NCBI GenBank assembly: GCA_902619665.1
Contig: CACNFB010000002.1
Location: 91,113-155,112, forward strand
DNA: 64,000 nt
Reading direction: 5' to 3'
Source: an uncultured Pelagibacteraceae bacterium
GTDB lineage: Bacteria > Pseudomonadota > Alphaproteobacteria > Pelagibacterales > Pelagibacteraceae
Shown here: positions 28,537 through 38,195 of the stretch, one piece after another
Numbering within the stretch: position 1 is the stretch's first letter
Layout of the letters: each line of letters begins with the position of its first letter
Notes under the pieces: model-generated
Seen by the model: only the letters and a program-made list of their open reading frames with translations
What the model was told of the DNA's origin: nothing
Database searches by the model: none
Position numbers and translations under genes: made by a program

Positions 28537-29426
28537 TCTTCCTCTTTAATCAAAGTTTTTTGAGATACCTTAAAGTAAACAAGTACTGGATTTGCAATGA
28601 ATATAGATGAGTAAGTTCCAAGTATAACTCCTAGGATCATTGCAAAAGAAAAACCTTTAAGGATTTCTCCTCCAAAAAAGAAAATAGATAAGAGTGCTAA
28701 AAGTGTAGTGACTGATGTTATTAAGGTTCTAGATAATGTTTCGTTAATAGATAGGTTTGTTAAATCAAAAATTTTTATATCTGCATATTTTTTTAAGTTT
28801 TCTCTTACTCTATCAAAAATTACAACAGTGTCGTTCATTGAATAACCAACAATTGTTAATACGGCAGCCACAATTGATAAATTTATCTCTAAACTCAAAA
28901 GAGAAAATATACCAAGTGTTATTATAACATCATGGAATATAGCTACTATTGCGCCAATGCTGAATTGCCATTCAAATCTAAACCAAATATAAATTAACAT
29001 AGCAGCTAATGCTATTGCTATCGATGTTACACCATCTTGCAATAGTTCTGCACTTACTTTTGGGCCAACATTTTCAACTCGTCTAAAACTGTAATCCTCG
29101 AGGTAATTATCTAAATCATTTTTTAAATTTTTAATAAAGTCAGGTTCATTAAGATCTGATCTTTTAAATTTAATTACATAATCTCCTTCAGCACCAAATT
29201 TTTTAACAGAAAGATCATCCAAATTAAGTTTATTAAACGCACCTCTAATATCTTCAGTTTTATAATTAGTATTATCAGATCTTAATTCAATTAAAGTTCC
29301 ACCTTTAAAGTCTACACCATAATTTAAACCTTTAAATGTTAGAAAGAAAATAGACATTATGAATAATATTAATGAAATTATATTTGATAGATTATAATAT
29401 TTGTTAAACAAGTATTTTCCGGTCAT
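28533..29426 (-). CDS. secF: Protein translocase subunit SecF
   Basis: SecF works with SecD and YajC to use the proton gradient for the late stage of Sec export. The 297-aa protein has six membrane spans, the N-terminal GVDFKGGTLIELR motif, and the RND-type segment VGYSMNDTVVIFDRVREN near residues 190-207. It overlaps secD by 4 nt. The order yajC-secD-secF is canonical. Confidence 0.97.
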   Translation of the reverse strand: MTGKYLFNKYYNLSNIISLILFIMSIFFLTFKGLNYGVDFKGGTLIELRSDNTNYKTEDIRGAFNKLNLDDLSVKKFGAEGDYVIKFKRSDLNEPDFIKNLKNDLDNYLEDYSFRRVENVGPKVSAELLQDGVTSIAIALAAMLIYIWFRFEWQFSIGAIVAIFHDVIITLGIFSLLSLEINLSIVAAVLTIVGYSMNDTVVIFDRVRENLKKYADIKIFDLTNLSINETLSRTLITSVTTLLALLSIFFFGGEILKGFSFAMILGVILGTYSSIFIANPVLVYFKVSQKTLIKEED

Positions 29427-30976
29427 TTGATAGTCACTTTATTATTTTTATTTTTAATTACATAAAGAGATGTAAGCAATCGCGCAATGTAATAAACGGA
29501 GAATAATGTTGTTAAAATTCCAATTGATAGTGTTACTGAAAAGCCCTTTACAGGACCAGAGCCAAAAACAAATAGAATTAATGCTGCAATTATTGTTGTT
29601 ATATTTGCATCTAAGATCGCGGTTCTTGATAAGGTGTATCCGTTATCAAATGCAATTACTTTATTTTTTTCTTTTTTTAATTCTTCCTTAATTCTTTCAA
29701 AAATCAAAACGTTAGCATCAACAGCCATACCAACTGTAAGAATAATACCAGCGATGCCAGGTAGTGTTAATGTAGCTTCAAATATGGTTAAGAAACCAAG
29801 TAACATGAATAAATTTATTATTAGAGCGAAATTTGAAATTAAGCCAAATAACCTATACTTATAAATCATATATAAAATCACTAAAATAAATCCAATTATT
29901 AGAGATAAAACTCCAGCTTTAATAGAGTCCTCTCCTAAATCTGGTCCAACAGTTCGCTCTTCAATTATATCTAAAGGCGCTGGCAAAGCACCTGATCTAA
30001 GTAATAATGCAAGGTCAGTTGCTGACTGGAATGTAAATCCGCCTGAAATTTGACCTGATCCGCTTGCAATTACATCTCTAATTACAGGTGCACTAATAAT
30101 CTGATTATCTAATACTATTGCTAATTGTTTACCAATTCCGTTTTTTGTAGCTCTTCCAAATTTTCTTGCACCTAACCTATCTAAAGTAAAACTTACAACC
30201 GTTTCATTATTAATATTATCCATCTGAGGTTTGGCATCTATTAAATTGTCACCACTAATAATAATTCTTTTACTAACATTCAGTTCTTCACCTGTATCAA
30301 GATCTTTTAATTTTTCTGAACCAAAAGAGGCATCTGTATTTTGAGTTACAAATCTAAACGTTAAATTTGCAGTCCTTCCTAATAATGATTTTATTCTATC
30401 GGGATTATCTAAACCGGGTAACTCTACAGCAATTCTATTTGAACCACTTTTTGTAATACTAGGTTCGTTAGTTCCAACCTCGTCAACTCTTTTTCTGACA
30501 ATCTCTATTGCTTGATCTAACAAAGATTGCTCAATTTCAATAATACCATATTTTGTAAGTGTTAATTCAAATATATTATCAATTAATTCAACATTGTATT
30601 GATTGGATTTGTAAACATCGAAATAAGGATTTAATTCGTTATCATTTTTAAATAATTCTAATATTTTTTCTTGATCATTTGTATTTGACTTAAATAAAAC
30701 TTTTTGTTTTCCTAATTTATAATCAAAAGTTTTTATTTCTTTTTTTTTAAAATAATTACGTACTTGTGTAAGTTTAGATTGAAGTGTTTGATTAATTACT
30801 GGATTTTTATCTACTTCCAAAAGCAAATATGATCCACCTTGCAAATCAAGACCCAGGTTTACTTTTTTTTTCAAAAAGAAATCCTCGTTATTAATAAAAT
30901 TAGAAATACTAAAAAATATTAAAGAAAAACAAAAAACTATTATTGAAATTATTTTTAATCTCGAAAAATATAACAC
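29423..30976 (-). CDS. secD: Protein translocase subunit SecD
   Basis: SecD is the larger SecDF partner. The 517-aa protein shows GLDLQGGSYLLLEVD near residue 42, the periplasmic P1 domain with RVDEVGTNEPSI and RIAVELPG, then GFTFQSATDLALLLRSGALPAP. Six C-terminal spans follow, including TVGMAVDANVLIFERIKEEL. It lies 9 nt downstream of yajC and overlaps secF by 4 nt. Confidence 0.97.
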   Translation of the reverse strand: MLYFSRLKIISIIVFCFSLIFFSISNFINNEDFFLKKKVNLGLDLQGGSYLLLEVDKNPVINQTLQSKLTQVRNYFKKKEIKTFDYKLGKQKVLFKSNTNDQEKILELFKNDNELNPYFDVYKSNQYNVELIDNIFELTLTKYGIIEIEQSLLDQAIEIVRKRVDEVGTNEPSITKSGSNRIAVELPGLDNPDRIKSLLGRTANLTFRFVTQNTDASFGSEKLKDLDTGEELNVSKRIIISGDNLIDAKPQMDNINNETVVSFTLDRLGARKFGRATKNGIGKQLAIVLDNQIISAPVIRDVIASGSGQISGGFTFQSATDLALLLRSGALPAPLDIIEERTVGPDLGEDSIKAGVLSLIIGFILVILYMIYKYRLFGLISNFALIINLFMLLGFLTIFEATLTLPGIAGIILTVGMAVDANVLIFERIKEELKKEKNKVIAFDNGYTLSRTAILDANITTIIAALILFVFGSGPVKGFSVTLSIGILTTLFSVYYIARLLTSLYVIKNKNNKVTIK

Positions 30977-30985
30977 TTAAATTGA

Positions 30986-31273
30986 CTATTTTTTTGGTTC
31001 TGTTCCACTAATCAAGGCTTGTACGCCTGTAGATTTGATCACTTCAACTTTTACATTGTCTGCTATAAGTATTTCTGCTCTATCGTTTTCAATAATTCTT
31101 TCTACCGTACCAACTATACCACCTGAAGTAATTACCTTGTCACCACGTTTTAAGCCTTCGACCATGACTTTATGTTCTTTTACTTTTTTTTGCTGTGGCC
31201 TAATTAAAAAGAAATAAAAAATGATAAAAATTAGTATTAAAGGTATTAGTTGTGCTATTCCAGACTCTGACAT
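30986..31273 (-). CDS. yajC: SecDF accessory subunit YajC
   Basis: The 95-aa protein has a single N-terminal membrane helix followed by the YajC signature FFLIRPQQKKVKEHK, then GDKVITSGGIVGTVERI. It binds SecDF-YidC in the inner membrane. A promoter-like sequence lies in the 53-bp gap to serS. Confidence 0.95.
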   Translation of the reverse strand: MSESGIAQLIPLILIFIIFYFFLIRPQQKKVKEHKVMVEGLKRGDKVITSGGIVGTVERIIENDRAEILIADNVKVEVIKSTGVQALISGTEPKK

Positions 31274-31297
31274 AAATTAAATTTTGTTAAAGTACCT

Positions 31298-31324
31298 ATT
31301 ATACCATTAATATTATTTTAACAA
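31298..31324 (-). promoter_or_regulatory. Candidate promoter of yajC-secD-secF
   Basis: On the minus strand TTGTTA (31319-31324) and a perfect TATAAT (31298-31303) are separated by 15 bp. The yajC ATG is 25 bp past the -10. The spacing is short, so this is tentative. Confidence 0.45.
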
Positions 31325-31326
31325 CT

Positions 31327-32586
31327 CTAAATCTTAGAAATAACTTCCAAATTGTTCATATATGGTCTTAGAATATCAGGAATTAGAATAGACCCATCCT
31401 CTTGCTGATAGTTTTCTAATATTGCAATCAAAGTTCTCCCTACTGCTAGACCGCTACCATTTAGAGTGCCTAAAAATTCTTTTTCATTATTAGATTTTTT
31501 AAATCTAGCTTTCATTCTTCTAGCTTGAAAAGTTCCACATGTAGAGCAGCTAGAAATTTCTCTATAAATATTTTCTGATGGTAGCCATACTTCTATATCA
31601 TAAGTTTTTTGGGCGCTAAAACCCATATCTCCTGTGCAAAGTGTTATTACTCTGTAAGGTAATTTAAGTTTTTCTAATATTTTACAAGCTGAACTAGTCA
31701 TCCTTTCAAGTTCATCTTTACAATTAACTGGGTCAACAATACTAACTAACTCAACTTTATAAAATTGATGCTGCCTTATCATGCCTTTGGTGTCTTTTCC
31801 GTAACTCCCAGCTTCTTTTCTAAAACATGGTGTTGACGCAACAAATCTTAAAGGTAAATCAGAATGATTTAGTATAGTATCATTAACCATATTCGTTAAT
31901 ATTACTTCAGCAGTTGGTATAAGAAATTTTCTTCCAGATTTATTATCAAGTTTTATTTCAAACTGATCATCCTCAAATTTTGGCATTTGTCCTGTACCAA
32001 ACATACTATTTTCACTTGCAAATAATGGTGGGGAAATTTCTTTATAACCATTTTCATTTATATGTGTATCAATCATAAAATTTGATATTGCTCTTTCCAA
32101 TTGAGCTAATTTATCTTTAACAAATACAAATCTTGATCCAGTTGTCTTGGTTGCTAGTTCAAAATCAAGCATATTCAAATTTTCACCTAATTCGTAATGT
32201 GATTTAGGTTTAAATTTAAAATTAGGAATGTTGCCACTTTTCTTTATTTCTTTATTAGATTTTTCATCTTTGCCAACAGGTACATCTTCAAGAGCTATAT
32301 TGGGAATTTGAGATAAAATTTGATTTAGCTTTTTACTTTCATTTAATTGATCTTCACTAATTTTATCTATTTTTTTAGATAAATCTTTTGATTTTGCAAA
32401 TAAACTTTTGTCATTTTGTTTTGAAAGGGTTTTTTTTTCTGATTCAAGTTTTTCTTTTTCTTGTATCAAAGATCTGTTTTTGGTGTCTAATTCTAAAATT
32501 TTATCAAGATTAACTTCTGTATTCCTATTATTTACTTGTTTTTTAAATTCAGAAAAATTATTTCTAATATATTTAATATCATGCAT
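31327..32586 (-). CDS. serS: Seryl-tRNA synthetase
   Basis: This class II synthetase charges tRNA-Ser. The 419-aa protein has an N-terminal coiled-coil arm (about residues 30-105; lysine/glutamate rich). Class II motifs follow: motif 2 around TPCFRKEAGSYGKDTKGMIRQHQF, and motif 3 near LNGSGLAVGRTLIAILE. The start overlaps the end of tatC by 8 nt. The tatABC-serS order is typical of alphaproteobacteria; the surE and pcm genes that often follow are absent here. Confidence 0.97.
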   Translation of the reverse strand: MHDIKYIRNNFSEFKKQVNNRNTEVNLDKILELDTKNRSLIQEKEKLESEKKTLSKQNDKSLFAKSKDLSKKIDKISEDQLNESKKLNQILSQIPNIALEDVPVGKDEKSNKEIKKSGNIPNFKFKPKSHYELGENLNMLDFELATKTTGSRFVFVKDKLAQLERAISNFMIDTHINENGYKEISPPLFASENSMFGTGQMPKFEDDQFEIKLDNKSGRKFLIPTAEVILTNMVNDTILNHSDLPLRFVASTPCFRKEAGSYGKDTKGMIRQHQFYKVELVSIVDPVNCKDELERMTSSACKILEKLKLPYRVITLCTGDMGFSAQKTYDIEVWLPSENIYREISSCSTCGTFQARRMKARFKKSNNEKEFLGTLNGSGLAVGRTLIAILENYQQEDGSILIPDILRPYMNNLEVISKI

Positions 32587-33343
32587 CTTTTTTTTCTGCC
32601 TTTTTTTCTATAACTTTTACAGATATTATTGATAATTCATACAATAATAACAATGGAACCGCTAATCCAATTTGAGTGACAGGATCTGGCGGAGTCAGTA
32701 CAGCTGCAACGGCAAAAATAATAATCACAACATATTTACGTCTCTCTCTTAAAAAAATCGAATCAATAAATCCAATTCTTGCTAATAAAGATAAAATAAC
32801 TGGAAGCTGAAAGCTTATACCAAAAGCAAATATTAACTTCATAACTAATGATAAGTATTCATTAACTTTAGCTTCAAGCTGTATAGGTAGGGCTGTTGTT
32901 AAACCAGTGCTTTCAAAAGAAAGAAAAAATTTAATAGCAAGAGGCATTATTAAATAATAAACAAGCATTCCACCTAATAAAAAAAGAATTGGTGTAAGAA
33001 CTAGATAAGGCATTAAAGCAGATTTTTCATGCTCATACAGACCTGGTGCAATGAATTTCCATATTTGAATTAAAATATATGGACAAGTTAAAAAAAATGC
33101 TGCGAAAAAAGCAACCTTGATATAAGTTAAAAAAGTTTCTTGTAACGCTGTAAATATTAATCTTCTTTCTATTTGACTATCTTTAACAGCTTCTGCATAA
33201 GGCGAAACTAGAAAACCATAAATCTCTTCAGAAAAAATGTAACATACAACAAATAAAATAGTTAAAAATATAAAGGAGTGAATTAATCTTTTTCTTAATT
33301 CAGTTAAATGACTTATGAATCCCTCTTCTTTATTTTCCTTCAT
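32579..33343 (-). CDS. tatC: Twin-arginine translocase subunit TatC
   Basis: TatC is the signal-peptide receptor of the Tat system. The 254-aa protein has six spans, the N-terminal signature FISHLTELRKRLIHS, the conserved FTALQETFLTYIKVAFFAA and PYILIQIWKFIAPGLYEHEK. It overlaps tatB by 14 nt. A Tat-type signal in this window is seen on the M48 protease. Confidence 0.97.
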   Translation of the reverse strand: MKENKEEGFISHLTELRKRLIHSFIFLTILFVVCYIFSEEIYGFLVSPYAEAVKDSQIERRLIFTALQETFLTYIKVAFFAAFFLTCPYILIQIWKFIAPGLYEHEKSALMPYLVLTPILFLLGGMLVYYLIMPLAIKFFLSFESTGLTTALPIQLEAKVNEYLSLVMKLIFAFGISFQLPVILSLLARIGFIDSIFLRERRKYVVIIIFAVAAVLTPPDPVTQIGLAVPLLLLYELSIISVKVIEKKAEKKDA

Positions 33344-33584
33344 TTTTATCTACTTTTTTTTCTTCATTTTCACTCGGATTATTTATGTCAAAGGTTTGAT
33401 TATTAATCTCAATACTGTTTTCCTCCAAACTTGTCATTTCGTTTTGCAAGTTACTTACGTATCTTTTTACAGAACCAAACCAAGATCCAATTTTTTTCAA
33501 CACGACAGGAAAATCTTTAGGCCCAATTATTACAATTGAAAGACCGATTATTATAATAAGTTCTAGCCAGCCAATTTGTGGCAT
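33330..33584 (-). CDS. tatB: Sec-independent translocase subunit TatB
   Basis: The 84-aa protein starts MPQIGWLELIIIIGLSIVIIGPKDFP, the TatB-type helix with the Glu at residue 8 and the GP hinge. It continues with an amphipathic helix (LKKIGSWFGSVKRY) and an acidic tail. It sits 2 nt after tatA and overlaps tatC, as expected for a tatABC operon. Confidence 0.94.
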   Translation of the reverse strand: MPQIGWLELIIIIGLSIVIIGPKDFPVVLKKIGSWFGSVKRYVSNLQNEMTSLEENSIEINNQTFDINNPSENEEKKVDKNEGK

Positions 33585-33586
33585 TT

Positions 33587-33799
33587 TTATTCTTTATTTG
33601 GAGAGTCTTGATTGTTGTTGTCTTCAGTATTTTCTGAAATATTTTTTGGTTTTTCATCACCAGGATCAGTAGCCATCCCTTTTTTAAAACTTTTAATGCC
33701 TTTTGCAACATCTCCCATTAAGCTTGAAATTTTTCCTCTTCCAAAAAGAAGAACTACTAAGATAACTACGATTGCAATTTGCCAAAAACCTATACTCAT
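33587..33799 (-). CDS. tatA: Sec-independent translocase subunit TatA
   Basis: The 70-aa pore-forming subunit has an N-terminal membrane helix ([17 protein letters not shown]) followed by the [24 protein letters not shown] amphipathic helix and a polar tail. It is the first gene of tatABC, 43 bp after scpB. Confidence 0.95.
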   Translation of the reverse strand: MSIGFWQIAIVVILVVLLFGRGKISSLMGDVAKGIKSFKKGMATDPGDEKPKNISENTEDNNNQDSPNKE

Positions 33800-33842
33800 A
33801 AAATATATATAACCTCTTTGTAGCTGATTTTAAAGTAGAATT

Positions 33843-34538
33843 TTACTCTTTAGCGTCATCATTTAAGGTGCTATTGAGCATTTCATCAATATTAGAATAA
33901 ATATTTTCTTTTTTCTCATCTTGTTTTTCTTTATAAAATTTTCCAGTTCCAAATATAGATGAGTCAATAGTTGAGCTGTCAATCAATCCTGCTGATCCTA
34001 GTTCATCAACGGTTGGTAAATCAGACAATTTTTGTAAATTAAAATGGCTCAAAAAATCCTCTGTAGTTCCATACTGTATTGGTTTCCCAGGAATTTCTTT
34101 TCTGCCCATTGGTTTTACCCAATTAAGTTCCATTAGAATATCAAGAGTATTTGTACCAAAAGCAACACCTCTAATTTCTTCTATTTCAGCTCTAGTTACC
34201 GGCTGGTGGTATACAATAATTGATAGTGTTTCAATAGCAGCCTTTGAAAGTTTTTTCTCAACTGTTTTTTGTTTGGACATTAAAGACGACAAATTTGATG
34301 CTGTTCTAAATGACCATTTATTTGAGATGCAAACTAAATTAATTCCCCTATTTTTATAAACATCTTCTAATTTTTTTAAAATTTTCTTAACATCAATTTT
34401 TTTTGAAATTCTATCTTCTATGGTTTCTATTTCTAAAGGTTCTGCTGCAGCAAATAAAATAGCTTCAACTTCCCTCTCTCCAGTAGATAATTGGCCTGGA
34501 AATGAAATTACGTTATTTTTTTCCTTTTCGTTCTTCAT
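33843..34538 (-). CDS. scpB: Chromosome segregation and condensation protein ScpB
   Basis: ScpB is the winged-helix kleisin partner in the SMC-ScpAB complex. The 231-aa protein has VEAILFAAAEPL near residue 24, then LSKAAIETLSIIVYHQPVTRAEIEEIRGV and WVKPMGRKEIPGKPIQYGTTEDFL, which are family hallmarks. A charged C-terminal extension follows. It overlaps scpA by 4 nt. Confidence 0.95.
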   Translation of the reverse strand: MKNEKEKNNVISFPGQLSTGEREVEAILFAAAEPLEIETIEDRISKKIDVKKILKKLEDVYKNRGINLVCISNKWSFRTASNLSSLMSKQKTVEKKLSKAAIETLSIIVYHQPVTRAEIEEIRGVAFGTNTLDILMELNWVKPMGRKEIPGKPIQYGTTEDFLSHFNLQKLSDLPTVDELGSAGLIDSSTIDSSIFGTGKFYKEKQDEKKENIYSNIDEMLNSTLNDDAKE

Positions 34539-35272
34539 TTTTGTTTAATATAAATCTCATCAAATAATTTGTCTTGTTTTAAAATAACAGTCCCCTCTTT
34601 TACTAATTCTAATGATCCAGCAAAAATACTAGCACGTCCAGTTTTTTTTAAATTTGATTTTTTAAAGGCTTTCGGAATAATGTCCTCAAGGTTTTTCCAA
34701 TCTTCTAGTTTTTTTATAATGCTTTTAATTAATTTTATACCTTCTTCTGTTGTGCAAACTGGTAATTTGGGAATATTCATTCTTTGAAAATCCTTTTGCA
34801 TGACAATTGCAGAATAAGTTTTTAGAAGTTCGTATAAAGATAATTTATATGTAGAACTATAAATAGAACGAATTCTACCTTTAACACCTCTTACAAAGAT
34901 ATCTTTTCCAAGTCTTTTTCTCTTAAGCATTTGATCAGACAGTAATCTTATTAATTCTAATTTTTTTAATTGTAATTTTAATCTTTCAGCAACTTCATGA
35001 ACTTTAAACTCTTCTTCATCAGTTATTGGAAGTAGTAATTTTGATTTTAAATACGCAAGCCAAGTTGCCATAACTAAATATTCTGAAGCAATATCTAAAT
35101 TAATATCTTTAACCTTATTAATATATTCTAAAAATTGATCAGCCAATAAAGTAATTGATATGTTTTCTAAATTAACTTTTTGAGATTTTGCTAAATCTAA
35201 AAGTAAATCTAAAGGACCATTAAATTGATCTAGATTTACCTGAAAACTGTTAGTTGAATCTTGATTCTCCAT
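34535..35272 (-). CDS. scpA: Chromosome segregation and condensation protein ScpA
   Basis: The 245-aa kleisin starts with FNGPLDLLLDLAKSQKVNLENISI, the ScpA hallmark. It continues with YLVMATWLAYLKSKLLLP and ends in a short winged-helix domain that contacts SMC. It overlaps the nagZ 3' end by 23 nt and scpB by 4 nt. Confidence 0.95.
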   Translation of the reverse strand: MENQDSTNSFQVNLDQFNGPLDLLLDLAKSQKVNLENISITLLADQFLEYINKVKDINLDIASEYLVMATWLAYLKSKLLLPITDEEEFKVHEVAERLKLQLKKLELIRLLSDQMLKRKRLGKDIFVRGVKGRIRSIYSSTYKLSLYELLKTYSAIVMQKDFQRMNIPKLPVCTTEEGIKLIKSIIKKLEDWKNLEDIIPKAFKKSNLKKTGRASIFAGSLELVKEGTVILKQDKLFDEIYIKQK

Positions 35273-36224
35273 TGGAAACTAGCTTATAATATTTATTTGT
35301 AATTTTTATTATAAATTTACTCAATTTTGGTGAATTTTCTGCAACTATATGCATTTCTTTTAAATTAGCATTACAATGTAAAACTAAATCACAACCTGCG
35401 GTAAATGCTTTAATAACATTATTTTTAATACCATATGGTAGAGCTTTCATTGATATATCGTCTGACATTATTAAATTTTTAAAATTTATTTTATTTCTTA
35501 TTAATTTAATTATTTTTTTTGAATGAGTTACAGAATTTAGATTATCAATTTTTTTAAAAAGTAAATGACCAGTCATAGCAAAAAGAGAGTTTTTATTTTT
35601 AAACGTCAAAAAATCATTTTTTAGTAAATATTGATTACTATTGTTTATAATTGGTAGTTTGTAGTGTGAGTCAACTTTGCCTAGGCCGTGACCTGGTATA
35701 TGTTTAATTACAGTTGCTATATTATTCGTATGAAATTGATCGATCGTAAAATTACCAAAAATATTAACTATTTTTTTATTTTTCGAAAATGATCTGTCGC
35801 CTATTACTTTAGAAGTTTTTTCTCGAGCTATATCCAGAACAGGCACAGTATTAATATTTATGCCTAAGTTGTTTAATAAATAGCTTATTTGATCAATGTA
35901 AATTTTATAATAAAGAAGTGATTTTTTTTTATCTTTTTTATACATATCACCAAAAAATTTCGAAGAATGTAATTTGGTGTCTATTATTTTTTTTAGTCTA
36001 TTAACTCTTCCTCCTTCTTCATCAATAAGAATGGGATAGTTTTGATCTTTAAATATCTTTTTAATTGATTGGATCAGCTTTTTGGTCTGATCTAAACTCC
36101 TAATATTTCTCTCAAACAATATTATTCCCCATGGTTTATATTTTTTAAGAAATAAAATTTCTTTATTTGACAAATTTGTAGACTTCAAACCAGATATAAA
36201 TGCCCTCTTTTGACTAATCTTCAT
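35250..36224 (-). CDS. nagZ: Beta-N-acetylhexosaminidase (GH3, NagZ type)
   Basis: NagZ removes GlcNAc from anhydro-muropeptides in cytoplasmic wall recycling. The 324-aa protein has the GH3 signatures: LIDEEGGRVNRLK near residue 81, VIKHIPGHGLGKVDSHYKLP near residue 172 (the KH-GHG catalytic loop with the flexible His) and MSDDISMKAL near 252 with the nucleophile Asp. It overlaps the small membrane ORF by 11 nt and scpA by 23 nt. Confidence 0.94.
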   Translation of the reverse strand: MKISQKRAFISGLKSTNLSNKEILFLKKYKPWGIILFERNIRSLDQTKKLIQSIKKIFKDQNYPILIDEEGGRVNRLKKIIDTKLHSSKFFGDMYKKDKKKSLLYYKIYIDQISYLLNNLGININTVPVLDIAREKTSKVIGDRSFSKNKKIVNIFGNFTIDQFHTNNIATVIKHIPGHGLGKVDSHYKLPIINNSNQYLLKNDFLTFKNKNSLFAMTGHLLFKKIDNLNSVTHSKKIIKLIRNKINFKNLIMSDDISMKALPYGIKNNVIKAFTAGCDLVLHCNANLKEMHIVAENSPKLSKFIIKITNKYYKLVSNGESRFN

Positions 36225-36474
36225 TTTTGATCAGGTCCCAAAATGATAATTTTTTTTCCTTGTTTTCTTTTTCATCAATATACTCAATAATATTATCTGT
36301 ATCACTATCTAACTTTATTAAACTATTTTTCTTTAAATCTAATTTAGAGTCTAGATTGTTAATTGATTTATAATACTTTTTTTCAAACTCATCAGATATG
36401 TAGTATTTAACAGTAAAAAATATAAATAAAGAAATTATAAATACGAAAAAAATATATTTAATTTCTTTAATCAT
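36214..36474 (-). CDS. Small single-span membrane protein in the SPOR-protein slot
   Basis: This 86-aa protein has one N-terminal membrane helix (about residues 7-24) and a short acidic periplasmic segment. I do not recognise its family. In many alphaproteobacteria the position between argS and nagZ is held by a longer SPOR-domain protein. Here the helix remains and the C-terminal glycan-binding domain is absent, so it may be a reduced relic that still anchors something. The start shares one base with the argS stop. Confidence 0.6.
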   Translation of the reverse strand: MIKEIKYIFFVFIISLFIFFTVKYYISDEFEKKYYKSINNLDSKLDLKKNSLIKLDSDTDNIIEYIDEKENKEKKLSFWDLIKNED

Positions 36475-38195
36475 TACATAGTTTCCGGCGTATCTACATC
36501 TAATATTTTCATTCCAGTGCCAATAGTTTTTAAAACACTATTTAATAGAACCGCTTTGTTTTTATTTAGTTTTTTACTCTTATCTAAAAACCTCATTGAC
36601 TCATTATCTTTTCCCATGTTCCAATATGAATGAAATAAAGCTGACAGTTGATATAAATAGATAGGTATTCTGTGTGGCTCTAGTTTTTGTGAGGATACCT
36701 CTACACATTTAGGCCATTCAGAAATTTTATTTATTATTTTTATTTCCTCATCATTAAATTCATAATTTTTTTCAACTTCAGTTAGGTCATTTTCTATTTT
36801 TTCATCAGCATTTTTAAAAACAGAACAAATTCTTGCATAACAATATTGAACATAATACAGGGGGTTATCTTTTGATTTCTCTTTAACTTTTTCAAAGTCA
36901 AACTCTAATTGGACATCATTACTTCTACTCAACATTATAAAACGAGTTGCATCCTTACCTACTTCGTTAACTAAATCATCAACAATTATATAATCACCTT
37001 TTCTTTTTGACATTTTGAAGGGTTTGCCGTCTTTAATCAATTTTACAAGCTGGGTAACTTTACAAATTAGATTTTTCTTTTTATTAGAGAGAGCATCTAC
37101 AACAGAATTAATTCTTTTAATATAACCAGCATGGTCTGCACCAAGAATATTTATGTATTCATCAAAATTTCTTTTTAATTTATTGTTGTGATAAGCAATG
37201 TCGCCAGCAAAATATGTCCAAGAATTATCACTTTTTGTTAAAGCTCTATCTTTATCGTCACCATAATTTGTGGATTTAAATAGTAACTGCTCTCTTTCAA
37301 CCCATTTGGACTTATCTTCACCTTCAGGCGCCTCGATCTTGCCTTTAAAAACTAAATTGTTCTTTTTTAAATTATCTATAGCTTCATCAACTTCTTTTGA
37401 ATTAATAATATTATTTTCACTTACAAAATTATCGTGAACAACACCTAAAGAATTTAGATTTTTTTTTATTATTTCTAAAGAAGCAACAACACTCAATTTA
37501 GAGAGTTCATCTGAAATTTTTTCATAATTTTCATAATTCTTAATATAATTTTTACTAATAATTTGCTCTGCTATTTCAATTATATAATCTCCTGGATATA
37601 AATCCTCATTTTCTGGGTATTCTTCATTAAATAATTTTTCCTTAATTCTAAAGTATACAGATAAAGAAAAGTTTTTGATCTGATTACCGTGATCATTAAC
37701 ATAATATTCTTTTGTAACTTTATGATCACAAAATTTTAAAAGATTGCACAAAGCATCTCCATATATGGCACCACGACAATGGCCAACATGTAAGGGGCCT
37801 GTTGGATTAGCAGAAACAAATTCAAGTAAATAATTTTTTTTATCATTTTTAAGACTTGCTCCATATTTTTGATCATTGAGCATTTTTGTTAAAAAAGTAT
37901 TCCAAAATTTCTTAACAAATTTTATATTAACAAAACCTGGTTTAACAAACTCAATATTTTCAATATCTTTATCATTTTTTAGATCATCTAAATTAAGTTG
38001 TTTGTAAATCTCAGTTGGTGGCAATTTATTTAATGAGGAAAGAACCATACAGACATTTGTTGATATATCAGCTTTAAATTTAGAAGGAGTTGTATCTACG
38101 TTAATACCTGATAAATTTTGAGGAATTTTTAAATTGGCAGAATTATTAGTAACTATATTTTTAATTTTGTTAAGATAAATGTCGAAAATGTTCAT
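36474..38195 (-). CDS. argS: Arginyl-tRNA synthetase
   Basis: This class I synthetase charges tRNA-Arg. The 573-aa protein has the HIGH motif in SANPTGPLHVGHCRGA near residue 130, KMSKRKGDYI near residue 395, and the C-terminal anticodon-binding DALR domain. It overlaps dgt by 4 nt. Confidence 0.97.
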   Translation of the reverse strand: MNIFDIYLNKIKNIVTNNSANLKIPQNLSGINVDTTPSKFKADISTNVCMVLSSLNKLPPTEIYKQLNLDDLKNDKDIENIEFVKPGFVNIKFVKKFWNTFLTKMLNDQKYGASLKNDKKNYLLEFVSANPTGPLHVGHCRGAIYGDALCNLLKFCDHKVTKEYYVNDHGNQIKNFSLSVYFRIKEKLFNEEYPENEDLYPGDYIIEIAEQIISKNYIKNYENYEKISDELSKLSVVASLEIIKKNLNSLGVVHDNFVSENNIINSKEVDEAIDNLKKNNLVFKGKIEAPEGEDKSKWVEREQLLFKSTNYGDDKDRALTKSDNSWTYFAGDIAYHNNKLKRNFDEYINILGADHAGYIKRINSVVDALSNKKKNLICKVTQLVKLIKDGKPFKMSKRKGDYIIVDDLVNEVGKDATRFIMLSRSNDVQLEFDFEKVKEKSKDNPLYYVQYCYARICSVFKNADEKIENDLTEVEKNYEFNDEEIKIINKISEWPKCVEVSSQKLEPHRIPIYLYQLSALFHSYWNMGKDNESMRFLDKSKKLNKNKAVLLNSVLKTIGTGMKILDVDTPETM

